From: Stenotrophomonas hibiscicola ATCC 19867
Lineage (GTDB): Bacteria; Pseudomonadota; Gammaproteobacteria; Xanthomonadales; Xanthomonadaceae
Direction: 5' to 3'
NCBI RefSeq assembly: GCF_000382065.1
Contig: NZ_KB907498.1
Coordinates: 378,714-442,713, forward strand
Length of the DNA: 64,000 bases
Position numbers and translations under genes: made by a program. Positions 17,146 to 26,572 of the stretch are shown one piece after another; positions within the stretch are counted from its first letter, which is position 1; every line of letters starts with the position of its first letter. The notes below the pieces were generated by a model. It worked only from the letters and a program-made list of their open reading frames with translations. It was not told the DNA's origin and ran no database searches.

Positions 17146-18837
17146 TTACGCCAGTGCCTGCGCGTGCACCCCGGCGATCGCGCGACCCGACGGATCTGCA
17201 GCCGCGGCGAAGCTGGCGTCCCAGGCAATGGCCGCCGGCGACGAACAGGCGATCGACTTGCCGCCCGGCACGGTCTCGGCAGCCGCGCGGCTGGGGAAGA
17301 ACTGCTCGAACAGGTGGCGGTAGTAGTACGCCTCCTTGGTCTGTGGCGGGTTGTGCGGGAAGCGCTTGTCGGCCGCAGCCAGTACACGGTCGCTCACCTG
17401 CGCCTCGGCATGTGCCTTCAGCCCGTCGATCCAGCCGTAGCCGACGCCATCGCTGAACTGTTCCTTCTGCCGCCACAGGATGCTGTCCGGCAGGTAGCCA
17501 TCGAACGCCTCGCGTAGCACCGCCTTTTCGATGCGACGGCCACCAAAGCCGGCGCCGACCATCTTGTGCGCGGCATCGAAGCGCATCGCCACATCAAGGA
17601 ATTCGCGGTCGAGGAACGGCACGCGTGGCTCCACGCCCCAGGCCATCATCGACTTGTTGGCACGCAGGCAGTCGTAGTTGTGCAGGGCGTCGAGCTTGCG
17701 CACCAGCTCCTCGTGGAATTCACGCGCATCCGGTGCCTTGTGGAAATACAGGTAGCCACCGAAGATCTCGTCGCTGCCCTCGCCGGACAGCACCATCTTC
17801 ACCCCCATCGCCTTGATCCGCCGCGCCAGCAGGAACATCGGCGTCGAGGCGCGGATGGTGGTGACGTCGTAGGTTTCGATGTGGCGGATCACTTCCGGCA
17901 ACGCATCGAGGCCTTCCTCGAAGGTGTACTCGAAGCCGTGATGCACGGTACCCAGCGCTTCGGCAGCAATGGCAGCGGCAGCCAGATCGGGCGAGCCCCT
18001 CAAGCCGATCGCGAACGAATGCAGGCGCGGCCACCAGGCTTCGGTCTGCCCGCCATCCTCGATTCGGCGACGTGCATAGCGCGCAGCCACCGCCGCCACC
18101 AGCGACGAGTCCAGGCCACCGGACAGCAGCACGCCGTATGGCACGTCGCTCATCAACTGGCGTTCCACCGCATGCTCGAAGGCCTGGCGCAGTTCGGCCA
18201 GATCGGCCTGGCGCCCCTGCACGTCAGCGTAGGCGCGCCACGACTGCTGGTAGTAGCGCACCAGCTCACCACGGGCACTGTCGAAATAGTGGCCCGGCGG
18301 GAACTGCGCGACGTCGGCACAGGTATCGACCAGCGCCTTCATTTCCGAGGCCACGCGCAGGCGCCCCTGGGCATCGTGGCCCCAGTACAACGGCACCACG
18401 CCAACCGGATCCCGCGCCACCAGCACGCGTCCGGCAGCACGATCCCACAGGGCGAAGGCGAAGATGCCGTTGAGCTGCTCCAGCCACTGCGCCGGCGATC
18501 CGCCCTGGCGGTACAGCGCATTGATCACTTCACAGTCCGAACCGGTCTGGAAGTCGTAGGCGGTAGTCAGTGCGGCCTTCAGTTGCTGGTGGTTGTAGAT
18601 TTCGCCGTTGACCGCCAGCGCCAGCTGGCCATCGGCCGACAGCAGCGGCTGCGAACCACCGGCCGGGTCGACGATGGCCAAGCGCTCGTGGACCAGCAGC
18701 GCGCCTTCGTCGAGGTACACGCCGCTCCAGTCCGGGCCACGGTGGCGCTGGCGCTGCGACAGTTCCAGCGCGTGGCGGCGCAGGGCCGGAAGATCGTCAC
18801 CGGCCTGCAGGCCGAAGATTCCGAAGATCGAACACAT
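17146..18837 (-). CDS. asnB: Asparagine synthase (glutamine-hydrolysing)
   Basis: A 563-residue class B asparagine synthetase: it takes ammonia from Gln and ATP to turn Asp into Asn. Cys2 (MCSIFGIF) is the glutaminase nucleophile; HRGPDWSG (residues 42-49), NGEIYNH and GSDCEVI complete that domain. The synthetase domain has the PP-loop SGGLDSS and SGEGSDEIFGGY. The E. coli-like tail (EAYYYRHLFEQFFP, DPSGRA) is present. The ATG at 18837 has AGGAG close upstream and puts Cys at position 2. The 240-nt leader contains an Asn-rich leader peptide (18976-19077) and a terminator (18920-18950), so expression is probably set by attenuation that senses charged tRNA-Asn. Confidence 0.95.
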   Translation of the reverse strand: MCSIFGIFGLQAGDDLPALRRHALELSQRQRHRGPDWSGVYLDEGALLVHERLAIVDPAGGSQPLLSADGQLALAVNGEIYNHQQLKAALTTAYDFQTGSDCEVINALYRQGGSPAQWLEQLNGIFAFALWDRAAGRVLVARDPVGVVPLYWGHDAQGRLRVASEMKALVDTCADVAQFPPGHYFDSARGELVRYYQQSWRAYADVQGRQADLAELRQAFEHAVERQLMSDVPYGVLLSGGLDSSLVAAVAARYARRRIEDGGQTEAWWPRLHSFAIGLRGSPDLAAAAIAAEALGTVHHGFEYTFEEGLDALPEVIRHIETYDVTTIRASTPMFLLARRIKAMGVKMVLSGEGSDEIFGGYLYFHKAPDAREFHEELVRKLDALHNYDCLRANKSMMAWGVEPRVPFLDREFLDVAMRFDAAHKMVGAGFGGRRIEKAVLREAFDGYLPDSILWRQKEQFSDGVGYGWIDGLKAHAEAQVSDRVLAAADKRFPHNPPQTKEAYYYRHLFEQFFPSRAAAETVPGGKSIACSSPAAIAWDASFAAAADPSGRAIAGVHAQALA

Positions 18838-18919
18838 GGGGGAGCTCCTGTTGTGGAATTTCACGGGTGGGAAGGTGTTCGACCGGCCATCCAGGCCCGG
18901 GTGGGCGGCGCCCGGGCAC

Positions 18920-18950
18920 AAAAAAACCCGCATCGGCTGATGCGGGTTTT
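18920..18950 (-). terminator. Attenuator terminator in the asnB leader
   Basis: Read leftwards: AAAACCCGCATC, loop AGCC, GATGCGGGTTTT, then further Ts (a seven-A run on the plus strand at 18920-18926). A perfect 12-bp stem and U-run, 83 bp before the asnB ATG and 25 bp after the leader-peptide stop. The only transcript it can end on this strand is the asnB leader itself, the hallmark of an attenuator. Confidence 0.85.
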
Positions 18951-18975
18951 CTGGTGTCCGGGCGTGTGTTGCTGT

Positions 18976-19077
18976 CTATCTACCCAGGGCGCAGTCCCGC
19001 ATCGGCCGCGCACGATTATTCGCGCGCAGATTATTGCGGTTGTTGTTATTGACGGCGGTGGCCAGGCGGATCGACAT
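18976..19077 (-). CDS. asnB leader peptide, asparagine-rich (candidate attenuator)
   Basis: A 33-codon frame, ATG 19077 to TAG 18976. Residues 1-20 read MSIRLATAVNNNNRNNLRAN, and a further Asn follows at 21. Eight Asn codons fall at positions 10-13, 15-16 and 20-21; five of the eight are AAT, a codon avoided in this GC-rich genome. The ribosome site is modest (TAGGG, about 9 nt upstream). A weak promoter can be drawn as TTACAC (19165-19170), 17 bp, TTATGG (19142-19147), all read leftwards. The frame has the make-up of leader peptides that sense a charged tRNA (compare the His run in hisL) and lies directly before the terminator in front of asnB. Confidence 0.78.
   Translation of the reverse strand: MSIRLATAVNNNNRNNLRANNRARPMRDCALGR
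18996..19006 (-). promoter_or_regulatory. Antiterminator segment inside the leader peptide gene
   Basis: Read leftwards, GCCGATGCGGG, covering leader codons 24-28. It repeats exactly the 3' side of the terminator loop and stem (the same 11 bases at 18927-18937), so it can pair with the terminator's 5' arm (CCCGCATC, 18939-18946) over 8 bp and prevent the terminator. It begins nine nucleotides after the last Asn codon (position 21) and ends 18 nt before the leader stop codon. Confidence 0.7.
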
Positions 19078-19175
19078 GGCATCGACCCTACCCCGGTTTC
19101 CGGCGCGGCGCAACAGTTGCGTCGGCAACCACGCCTGAGGCCCATAATGGCGCGCCCTGAACCGGTGTAACAGGA

Positions 19176-20054
19176 ATGCAACACTGCAATGGACGCATCG
19201 GGGCACTGGCCGCCCTGCTCTGCCTGGGCCTGGCGGCCTGCGAGACCCTGCCCCCGCCTTCTACGCTGCCGCAATCCCAGCGGCAGGCATTGGAACAACG
19301 CGGAACCGACGGCAGCTTCGAGGGTGCCTTCGATACCGCGCAAACCTTCGAGCGCTTCAACGATCCGCGCGCCATCGCCCACTACGAACGTGCCGCAGCG
19401 GTCGCCCCCTGGACCTTCCACAACACCAGGGCGGAAGAAGCACTGGGCCGGATCTGGATCTCCGGCACGCTGCGCCATGCCGACAGCCCCCACATCAACC
19501 CGGCACCGGTGCTGCGCGCATCCTGGCGACGTGGCGAACGCGCCTATCTGGCGGCGGCCTACCACGGCAATCCCTATGCGTTCTACGAACTCGCCAAGGC
19601 CTATCGTCAGCGTGGCGACGCGCAACAGGCGCTGCGCTGGGACCTGCGCGAAATGATCTACAAGCGATACCCGAGTTCGTCGTCGCGACTGCCGGATGCG
19701 GTGGCCGCACAGGATGACACCGTGCATCCGCGGGTTGCGCAGATCCAGCGCCGTGCCGAGCGTGGCGATGCCGAAGCGCAGGTAGACCTGGGCGCGCTGC
19801 TGGAGGGGGGCATGGGACTGCCGCGCGATCCGGCGCGTGCGCTGCAGCTGTACCAGCGCGCTGGCGAGAAAGGCAATGTGTTCGGCCAGTATTTCGCCGG
19901 ACTGCTGCTGGGCCGCGGCGCGCCCGGCGTGGAGAAGGACACCGACGCAGCCGCGCGCTGGTTTGCACGGGCCGAGGCGCAACGCTTCTACATGGCGGCG
20001 CCGAGTTACTGGGAAAAAGCGATCAAGCCGCCGTTCTTCCTTTTTTCAGAATAG
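19176..20054 (+). CDS. Sel1/TPR-repeat lipoprotein
   Basis: A 292-residue protein with a lipoprotein signal (LGLAAC, Cys22), so probably anchored in the periplasm or outer membrane. Sel1-like repeats are visible in the C-terminal half: AERGDAEAQVDLGALLEGGMG, then RDPARALQLYQRAGEKGNVF and EKDTDAAARWFARAEAQRF. Such repeats act as protein-binding scaffolds; the partner is unknown. The start has no well-placed ribosome site (AGGA abuts the ATG), so the first codons are uncertain. A -10-like CATAAT is at 19143-19148. It is divergent from the asnB leader, whose promoter would overlap its own. Confidence 0.75.
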   Translation: MQHCNGRIGALAALLCLGLAACETLPPPSTLPQSQRQALEQRGTDGSFEGAFDTAQTFERFNDPRAIAHYERAAAVAPWTFHNTRAEEALGRIWISGTLRHADSPHINPAPVLRASWRRGERAYLAAAYHGNPYAFYELAKAYRQRGDAQQALRWDLREMIYKRYPSSSSRLPDAVAAQDDTVHPRVAQIQRRAERGDAEAQVDLGALLEGGMGLPRDPARALQLYQRAGEKGNVFGQYFAGLLLGRGAPGVEKDTDAAARWFARAEAQRFYMAAPSYWEKAIKPPFFLFSE

Positions 20055-20118
20055 TAGAGCCGAGCCATGCTCGGCTGCTTCTGCCGGTGGACATCAGCCG
20101 AGCATGGCTCGGCTCTAC
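20054..20118. repeat. Inverted pair of SMAG repeats
   Basis: Plus unit GTAGAGCCGAGCCATGCTCG... and minus unit ...GCATGGCTCGGCTCTAC. They begin at the stop codon of the lipoprotein and lie between convergent genes. Confidence 0.85.
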
Positions 20119-20142
20119 AGAGATGTAGCTCCGGCGGGGGGC

Positions 20143-20163
20143 GTGCCGACCAACGGTCGGCAC
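20143..20163. repeat. SMAG-like hairpin
   Basis: GTGCCGACC - AAC - GGTCGGCAC, a perfect 9-bp stem. With its flanks (29 bases in all) it is identical to the hairpin at 31264-31292. It lies 14 bp beyond the dapE stop. Confidence 0.7.
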
Positions 20164-20177
20164 CCACCGTCGCAGGC

Positions 20178-21305
20178 TCACACCAGCAGCCGTTCCACCA
20201 GCCGCTGGTACAGCCCCGGCAACGCTTCCAGATCATCCACGCGCACGTTCTCATCCACCTGGTGGATGCTGGCGTTGACTGGCCCCACTTCGATGCACTG
20301 CGCACCCAGCGGCGCGATGAAGCGTGCATCGGAGGTGCCGCCACCGGTGCTTTCCTCAGGGGCACGACCGATGTGCTCGGCCAGCACCGCGCGTGCGGTG
20401 GCGCGCAGCGTGCCTTCCGGGGTGTAGAACGGCTCGCCGCTGCGATGCCACTTCAGCGCGTACTGCAGGCCGTGCCGGTCCAGCAGCGCGGTGATCTCCG
20501 TTTCCAGCTTCGGTGCATCCCAGTGCGGGTTGTAGCGGATGTTGAAATCGACCTCCAGCTCCCCGGGAATCACGTTGTTGGCGCCGGTGCCGGCACGGAT
20601 GTTGGAGATCTGCAGGCTGGTCGGCGGGAAACTCTCGTACCCCTCGTCCCAGCGCCGCGCACTCAGTTCGGCCAGGGCCGGAGCCGCCTGGTGGATCGGG
20701 TTGCGTGCCTTTTCCGGATACGCCACGTGGCCCTGCACGCCCTGCACGCGCAGCTTGGCCGACAGGCTGCCACGACGCCCCACGCGCAGCAGGTCGCCCA
20801 GCGCCGCTGTCGATGATGGCTCGCCGGTAATGCACCAGTCGATGCGCTGGCCGCGCTCGGCGAACAGGCGCGCGACGTGGCGCACGCCATCGATCGCGTC
20901 GCCTTCCTCGTCGCTGGTCAGCAGCACCGCCAGCGTGCCGGGGTGATCGGGATGCGCGGCGACGAACTGCTCGGCGGCCACCACGAACGCGGCCACGCTG
21001 CCCTTCATGTCGGCGGCGCCACGGCCATACAGCACGCCATCGCGGATCTGCGGCGTGAACGGATCGCTGGTCCAGGCCTCGCGCGGGCCGGTGGGCACCA
21101 CGTCGGTATGGCCCAGCAGCACCAGCACCGGCGCACCCTGGCCGTGGGTCGCCCACAGGTTGTCGACCTCACCCAGACGCAGCTGGTCACAGTGGAACCC
21201 TGCCTGCTTCAACCGCGCCGCCAGCAGTGCCTGGCAGCCGGCGTCGTCCGGGGTAACCGAGGGGCGCGCGATCAGCTCGCAGGCCAGGTCGAGGACGGCA
21301 CTCAT
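20178..21305 (-). CDS. dapE: Succinyl-diaminopimelate desuccinylase
   Basis: A 375-residue M20 zinc peptidase-like enzyme that removes succinate from N-succinyl-LL-diaminopimelate on the way to lysine and peptidoglycan. Metal and catalytic residues are visible: [12 protein letters not shown] with the first His/Asp, [11 protein letters not shown] with the bridging Asp, LTSDEEGDA with the catalytic Glu-Glu, CITGEPSS, and [10 protein letters not shown] near the C-terminus. Length matches E. coli DapE (375). The start overlaps the upstream YffB-like stop by 4 bp (ATGA). dapD lies just upstream, so two steps of the succinylase branch are made together. Confidence 0.96.
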   Translation of the reverse strand: MSAVLDLACELIARPSVTPDDAGCQALLAARLKQAGFHCDQLRLGEVDNLWATHGQGAPVLVLLGHTDVVPTGPREAWTSDPFTPQIRDGVLYGRGAADMKGSVAAFVVAAEQFVAAHPDHPGTLAVLLTSDEEGDAIDGVRHVARLFAERGQRIDWCITGEPSSTAALGDLLRVGRRGSLSAKLRVQGVQGHVAYPEKARNPIHQAAPALAELSARRWDEGYESFPPTSLQISNIRAGTGANNVIPGELEVDFNIRYNPHWDAPKLETEITALLDRHGLQYALKWHRSGEPFYTPEGTLRATARAVLAEHIGRAPEESTGGGTSDARFIAPLGAQCIEVGPVNASIHQVDENVRVDDLEALPGLYQRLVERLLV

Positions 21306-21667
21306 GACTGGCCCACGCCGAAGCGGGCCTTGAAGCCGTTGTCACTGAAACCCTGGCTGGCCTTGCCGTCGGCCGTGACCACCAGCGGGCGCTTGATCAG
21401 CTGCGGGTACTCGCGCAGCAGCAGCTTCCATTCGGCCTCGGAGTCCGCGGCCTTGCGGTTGTCCGGCAGCTGCCGCCAGGTGGCGGAGGACTTGTTCACC
21501 ATCGCGGCCAGCCCCCCCAGCTGCGCGGCCCATTCCAGCAGCGTTTCCGGGCTGGGCTTGTTGTCGCGGTAGTCGACGAAGGTGTACGGCACGCCGAAGC
21601 GGTCCAGCCACTTGGTCGCCTTCTTGCAGGTATCGCAGTTCTTCAAACCGTAGACAGTGGTGCTCAT
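21302..21667 (-). CDS. Spx/MgsR/ArsC-like thioredoxin-fold protein (YffB type)
   Basis: A 121-residue ArsC-family protein. The N-terminus [18 protein letters not shown] carries the redox CxxC motif at residues 11-14. The C-terminal half has [20 protein letters not shown], with the Arg-Pro of the family. The YffB type sits directly before dapE in E. coli and many proteobacteria, and here too the stop overlaps the dapE start (ATGA), so the pairing is old. The function is not known; arsenate reduction is unlikely as there are no ars genes nearby. The ATG at 21667 is used; an ATG two codons earlier is possible. Confidence 0.85.
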   Translation of the reverse strand: MSTTVYGLKNCDTCKKATKWLDRFGVPYTFVDYRDNKPSPETLLEWAAQLGGLAAMVNKSSATWRQLPDNRKAADSEAEWKLLLREYPQLIKRPLVVTADGKASQGFSDNGFKARFGVGQS

Positions 21668-21853
21668 GGCCATCTGTGATGCTGGAAAACAGAGCGGCAG
21701 AATCTCACAACAGGCGTTCGGGCACGACCCTGAACGGCACGGCACGGTGGGTCGCCTGCCACAGCGGCAGGCGCGGCAGCATCCGCCCGAACAGGACGTC
21801 GGGAGGATGCCGGTAGCTCGCGTACTGCGCCGGATCCTCCGGCGCAGTCACCT

Positions 21854-22915
21854 TCAGTCGGCCAGGCCGCGCAGCAGGTCGTTGACGCTGGTCTTGCTGC
21901 GGGTCCTGGCATCGACCTGCTTGACGATCACCGCGCAGTACAGCGAATGGGTACCGTCCTTGCTCGGCAGCGAGCCGGACACCACCACGCTGTACGGCGG
22001 GATGTAGCCGTAGCTGATCTCACCGGTGGCGCGGTTGTAGATGCGGGTGCTCTGGCTGAGGAACACGCCCATGCCGATCACGCTGTGGTGGCCGACCACC
22101 ACACCCTCAACCACTTCCGAGCGGGCACCGATGAAGCAATGGTCCTCGATGATGGTCGGGCTGGCCTGCAGCGGCTCCAGCACGCCGCCGATGCCGGCAC
22201 CGCCGGACAGATGACAGTGCTGGCCGATCTGCGCGCAGGAACCGACGGTGGCCCAGGTGTCCACCATGGTGCCTTCGCCGACATAGGCGCCGATGTTGGT
22301 GAAGCTCGGCATCAGCACCACATCCTTGCCGAAATACGTGCCACGGCGAGCAATCGCGCCCGGCACCACGCGCACGCCGCCTCGGCGGAACTTCGCTTCG
22401 TCATAGCCGGCGAAGCGCGATTCGACCTTGTCCCAGAACGGTGCCGGGCGTGCATCGACCACCGCCATGTCGTTGACACGGAAATACAGCAGCACCGCCT
22501 TCTTCAGCCACTCGTTGACCTTCCAGCCGCCTTGGCCGTCCGGCTCGGCGACGCGGAATTCACCGCTCTCCAGGCCGTCGATCACACGGTTGACCAGCGG
22601 CCTGGTCGAGCCTTCCAGTTCGTGCAGGGTCAGCGTGGCGCGGCGTTCGAAGGCACTTTCGATGCCGAACTTCAGTTCTTCCACGCCCGGCGCGGCCGGC
22701 TTGCGCAGCGACTTGCGGGCGATGGTTTCGGCGCGTGCGGCTTCTGCGCTCTTGGCCGGGGCCTTCTTCGGTGCCGCCACCTTCTTCGCCGGCGCCTTCA
22801 CCACCGCGGCTTTCTTCGGCGCGGCAGCCTTCTTCGCGGCCGGCACGGCGGCAGTTTTCTTGGCCGCTGCGCTCTTGGCGGTGGCAGCAGTCTTCTTAAC
22901 AGGCTTGGTGGCCAT
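21854..22915 (-). CDS. dapD: Tetrahydrodipicolinate N-succinyltransferase with a histone-H1-like N-terminal tail
   Basis: The enzyme adds succinyl from succinyl-CoA to tetrahydrodipicolinate, the first step of the succinylase branch. Residues from about 78 on ([16 protein letters not shown]) match the catalytic core: a helical N-domain, then left-handed beta-helix hexapeptides ([45 protein letters not shown]). Before this lies an added tail of about 77 residues, almost only Ala, Lys and Pro ([13 protein letters not shown]), with 16 Lys in the first 55 positions, making the protein 353 residues against about 274 in E. coli. The start overlaps the glnD stop (TGATG), which argues that the tail is translated. 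An internal GTG near residue 78 could give a short form. Confidence 0.92.
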   Translation of the reverse strand: MATKPVKKTAATAKSAAAKKTAAVPAAKKAAAPKKAAVVKAPAKKVAAPKKAPAKSAEAARAETIARKSLRKPAAPGVEELKFGIESAFERRATLTLHELEGSTRPLVNRVIDGLESGEFRVAEPDGQGGWKVNEWLKKAVLLYFRVNDMAVVDARPAPFWDKVESRFAGYDEAKFRRGGVRVVPGAIARRGTYFGKDVVLMPSFTNIGAYVGEGTMVDTWATVGSCAQIGQHCHLSGGAGIGGVLEPLQASPTIIEDHCFIGARSEVVEGVVVGHHSVIGMGVFLSQSTRIYNRATGEISYGYIPPYSVVVSGSLPSKDGTHSLYCAVIVKQVDARTRSKTSVNDLLRGLAD

Positions 22916-25542
22916 CAGGCGGGGTCTCCGGCGTTTCGATCAGGGTCCAGGCAGGCCAGCATCGCGTCATGCAGCTGCTGCCGGGCAGGTTCAGTCAGGG
23001 GGAGGTCGTGTTCGTCACTGATCACGAAGGTGTCTTCGGCGCGTTCGCCGAATGTCGCAATGCGCGCATCATGCACGCGCAGGCCCTGGTTGCGCAGCAC
23101 GAACGCCACATCGGCCAGCAGGCCGGGACGGTCAGGGGCGACCAGGGCAAAACGGGTTGCGCCCGGTTCATCGCGGAATTCGATGCGCGGCGCAAAACGG
23201 AAATGACGCAGCTGCCGCGGCACCACCCGGCGTGACGGCCGAAGCCGCGCAAGGTCGCCACTCAGGGCCTCGCGCAGCGCCGCTTCCAGATTGGCACTGT
23301 TGCCATCGGCAAACGTGTCGGCCGGGTTCACTTCGAAGGTATCGAAGATGGTGTCGGCCGGGCCGTCCAGCACGCGTGCACGGTGGATCCCGTAGCCCTT
23401 GCGGTCCAGGGTCATCACGATCGCGGCGAACAGGCCGTCGCGGTCGGGCGAGTGCACGAACACTTCCAGCGCGGGGTCGTCGACACTGATCCGGCGGACC
23501 TTGACCAGGGTCTGGCCCTGCTTCACCGGCACCAGCGCAGCGGCCTGCCAGGCCAGCTGCTCGGGGCGCAGGCGGATGAAGCCCTCATCGGGCATCACCG
23601 CGAACTGGCGGTCGATGGTGGCATCGTCGTAACCCTGCTCGCGCACCAGTGCGCGCACGCTGTCACGCGCCTCGGCCACACGCTCGGCGGCGGGCACCGG
23701 ATGCTCCAGCCCTTCGCGCAACGCGCGCCGGGTGGCGAAGTAAAGGTCGGCCAGCAGGCGATCCTTCCAGGCGTTCCACAGTTTCGGGCTGGTGCCGGCA
23801 ATATCGGCACAGGTCAGCAGATACAGGTAGTCCAGGCGGTCGCGGCTGCCGACCAGGGTGGCGAAGCGATGGATCACCACCGGGTCGGCAATATCCTGCT
23901 TCTGCGCGGTCACCGACATGCGCAGGTGCTGTTCGACCAGCCAGGCGACCAGTTCGGTATCGGTGCCACTGAGCGCATGTGCCTGGCAGAACGCGCGCGC
24001 GTCCACCGCACCCAGCTCGGAGTGGTCGCCGCCGCGGCCCTTGGCAATGTCATGGAACAGGCCGGCCAGCAGCAGCAGCTCCGGCTTGCGCAGGCGCGGC
24101 CACACTTCGTGCGCGATCGAGAAGCGCTCGTCGGCACGGCTGCTGGCGAACAGGCCGATGTTGCGCAGGACCATCAGCGTGTGCTGGTCGACGGTGTAGA
24201 CATGGAACAGGTCGAACTGCATGCGCCCGCTGACTTGGGCGAACGCGGGAATCCACTGGCCAAGCACGCCCAGCCGCGCCATGCGCGAAAGCGTGTCGAC
24301 CGGGCGCTGGCCACGCAGCAGGGCAAGGAAGTGCTCGCGTGCGTCGGCGTCGGCCTGGTCATAGGCCGGCAGCAGCGGCAGCGACTCGGCCAGTGCACGC
24401 GCGGTCAGCGAGTGCAGGCCGCGCACCTGCGGGTTGTTGGCCCAGCTGGAAAACAGCGCGAACACTTGGCCAATGTCGCCCTGCGGCCAGTCGGCCTCGT
24501 TGGCGGCTAGGTAGCCACGACGCAGGGAAAAGCCCACGGTCAGCGGCTCCGGCTGCGCCTCGCCGTCGAACTGCTCCTCGAAGCGCTGCAGCAGGCGGTC
24601 GCTGATCCGCCGCACCACCAGCGCGGCGCGGTAGAAGCCCTGCATCATTTTCTCGACACCGAGGCTCTCGGCGTCGTCTTCGAAGCCCAGGCGCGCGGCG
24701 AGGGTCTTCTGGTAATCGAAACGCAGGCGCTCTTCCGGGCGACGTGCTACCAGGTGCAGGCCAAACCTCAGTCGCGCCAGCACGGCACGTTCGCGCTTGA
24801 GCGCTGCGGCTTCGTCGGCACCCAGATGGCCGAGCCCGACCAGGGCTTCCAGGTCGCGCACGCCGAACGCGCGCAGTGCCATCCAGCCCAGCGTGTTGAG
24901 ATCGCGCAGGCCACCGGGGCCATCCTTCAGGTCCGGCTCCAGGTTGTCGGCGGTATCACCGAAGCGCTGGTGACGGTTGCGCAGCTCTTCCAGCTTGGCC
25001 AGGAAGAAAGTGCGTGCCGGCCACAGTTCGCGATCGTCGATGGCCTCGCGCAGCGCGCGGCGGGCGGCGTCATCGGCCAGGATCGGACGCGCCTCGATCA
25101 GCGCGGTCAGCACGGTCTGGTCAGCCGCCGCCTCGCGGCACTGCAATGCAGAACGCACCGCATGGCTGACCGCCAACCCGCAGTCCCACAGCAGCGCGAA
25201 CAGCCGCGCCAGGGCCGCTTCGTGCGCCAGTTGCGCCGGCGGATCGCCGAACACCAGCAGGTCGATGTCCGATCGCGGGAACAGTTCACCGCGGCCATAG
25301 CCGCCCACCGCGAACAGCGACAGGCCGCTGCCGGCCGGCAGGCAACGCTGCCACGCCAGGCGGATCAAGTGGTCGGCAGCGCGCGCACGCAACGCCAGCA
25401 GGCGCTCGATGTTGTCGCCCTGGTCGAAACGGCGGTACAGGCGTGCGTCGGCCTGCTGCAGCGCCTGCCGCGCCGCAGCAGCCCAGTCCGGGTCGTTGAG
25501 CGACGCGGCCGGCGTGTCCAGCAGCGAACTCGCCGGCAGCAT
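22915..25542 (-). CDS. glnD: Bifunctional uridylyltransferase/uridylyl-removing enzyme (nitrogen sensor)
   Basis: An 875-residue GlnD, which adds UMP to PII proteins when glutamine is low and removes it when high. Domains in order: nucleotidyltransferase with [17 protein letters not shown] at residues 80-96; HD phosphohydrolase ([17 protein letters not shown]) in the middle; two ACT glutamine-binding domains in the last 170 residues ([17 protein letters not shown] and [16 protein letters not shown]). The ATG at 25542 is preferred because it follows the map stop by 2 bp; a frame open further upstream overlaps map. No glnB is in the window. Confidence 0.95.
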   Translation of the reverse strand: MLPASSLLDTPAASLNDPDWAAAARQALQQADARLYRRFDQGDNIERLLALRARAADHLIRLAWQRCLPAGSGLSLFAVGGYGRGELFPRSDIDLLVFGDPPAQLAHEAALARLFALLWDCGLAVSHAVRSALQCREAAADQTVLTALIEARPILADDAARRALREAIDDRELWPARTFFLAKLEELRNRHQRFGDTADNLEPDLKDGPGGLRDLNTLGWMALRAFGVRDLEALVGLGHLGADEAAALKRERAVLARLRFGLHLVARRPEERLRFDYQKTLAARLGFEDDAESLGVEKMMQGFYRAALVVRRISDRLLQRFEEQFDGEAQPEPLTVGFSLRRGYLAANEADWPQGDIGQVFALFSSWANNPQVRGLHSLTARALAESLPLLPAYDQADADAREHFLALLRGQRPVDTLSRMARLGVLGQWIPAFAQVSGRMQFDLFHVYTVDQHTLMVLRNIGLFASSRADERFSIAHEVWPRLRKPELLLLAGLFHDIAKGRGGDHSELGAVDARAFCQAHALSGTDTELVAWLVEQHLRMSVTAQKQDIADPVVIHRFATLVGSRDRLDYLYLLTCADIAGTSPKLWNAWKDRLLADLYFATRRALREGLEHPVPAAERVAEARDSVRALVREQGYDDATIDRQFAVMPDEGFIRLRPEQLAWQAAALVPVKQGQTLVKVRRISVDDPALEVFVHSPDRDGLFAAIVMTLDRKGYGIHRARVLDGPADTIFDTFEVNPADTFADGNSANLEAALREALSGDLARLRPSRRVVPRQLRHFRFAPRIEFRDEPGATRFALVAPDRPGLLADVAFVLRNQGLRVHDARIATFGERAEDTFVISDEHDLPLTEPARQQLHDAMLACLDPDRNAGDPA

Positions 25543-25544
25543 CG

Positions 25545-26321
25545 TCAGGAAACCTGCGACTCGCCCGGCGACAGGGTCAGCACGTCGACGCCGGTCTCGG
25601 TGACCGCGACCATGTGCTCCCACTGCGCCGACAGCTTGCGGTCCTTGGTCACCACGGTCCAGCCATCCGGCAGCACCTTGTTGTAGCGGGTGCCCTCGTT
25701 GATCATCGGTTCGATGGTGAAGGTCATGCCCGGCTGCAGCACCAGGCCCTGGCCCGGGCGGCCGTAATGCACCACCTGCGGCTCATCGTGGTAGACCTTG
25801 CCGATGCCGTGGCCGCAGTACTCGCGCACCACGCTGAAACGCTCGCCTTCGGCATAGCTCTGGATGGCATGGCCGATGTCGCCCAGGGTGGCGCCCGGAC
25901 GCACGGCGCGGATGCCGCGCCACATGGCTTCGTAGGTGGTTTCCACCAGGCGGCGGGCCATCACCGACGGCGTGCCGACGAAGTACATGCGGCTGGTGTC
26001 GCCGTGCCAACCGTCCTTGATGACGGTGACATCGATGTTGATGATGTCGCCATCCTTGAGCACCTTCCCTTCACTGGGGATGCCGTGGCAGATGACATTG
26101 TTGACCGAGGTGCACACGGTCTTCGGGAAGCCGCGGTAGCCGACGTTGGCCGGAATGGCGCCCTGCACGTTGACGATGTGGTCGTGGCAGATGCGGTCCA
26201 GCTCCTCGGTGGTGACACCGGGCTTGACGTGGGGGGTGACGATGTCCAGCACTTCGCTGGCCAAGCGGCCGGCGATGCGCATCATCTCGATTTCCTGCGG
26301 GGTTTTCAGATTCACGCTCAT
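25545..26321 (-). CDS. map: Methionine aminopeptidase, type I
   Basis: A 258-residue cytosolic metallo-enzyme that removes the initiator Met. The pita-bread fold residues are all present: His in NNVICHGIPS, Asp pair in INIDVTVIKDGWHGDTSRMY, His in CGHGIGKVYH, Glu in FTIEPM and Glu in QWEHMVAVT. The ATG at 26321 is chosen; an ATG three codons upstream is possible, but a longer open frame is not supported. It is usually next to rpsB on many chromosomes; here it lies 6 kb away on the other strand with the pilus operon between. Its end is 2 bp from glnD. Confidence 0.95.
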   Translation of the reverse strand: MSVNLKTPQEIEMMRIAGRLASEVLDIVTPHVKPGVTTEELDRICHDHIVNVQGAIPANVGYRGFPKTVCTSVNNVICHGIPSEGKVLKDGDIINIDVTVIKDGWHGDTSRMYFVGTPSVMARRLVETTYEAMWRGIRAVRPGATLGDIGHAIQSYAEGERFSVVREYCGHGIGKVYHDEPQVVHYGRPGQGLVLQPGMTFTIEPMINEGTRYNKVLPDGWTVVTKDRKLSAQWEHMVAVTETGVDVLTLSPGESQVS

Positions 26322-26572
26322 GGCACCCATTATCGCCGATCCGGCCGCAATCTGAACGAACGCCACCCAACTGGCATTCCGGGCCATGCACCGGGCCATG
26401 CACGCTTTCGGCAAGGAAAATGAAAGCGTGATGCCCTCCACCCTTTCGCCCGCCTGTTTATCACGGATTACAGACACTTACGCCACCTAAGCTGGGGTCA
26501 CCGTCGCCGAAGCGGTGCCGATCGTGCCGCCTTCGCCTTGTTCAACGGACCTTCGGGTCAGGGAGGTTGTCC

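Noticed and set aside
21668..21853. Small minus-strand gene between dapD and the YffB-like gene
   Set aside because: The frame is Cys/Pro/Arg-rich with no ribosome site and runs into the YffB frame; treated as intergenic.
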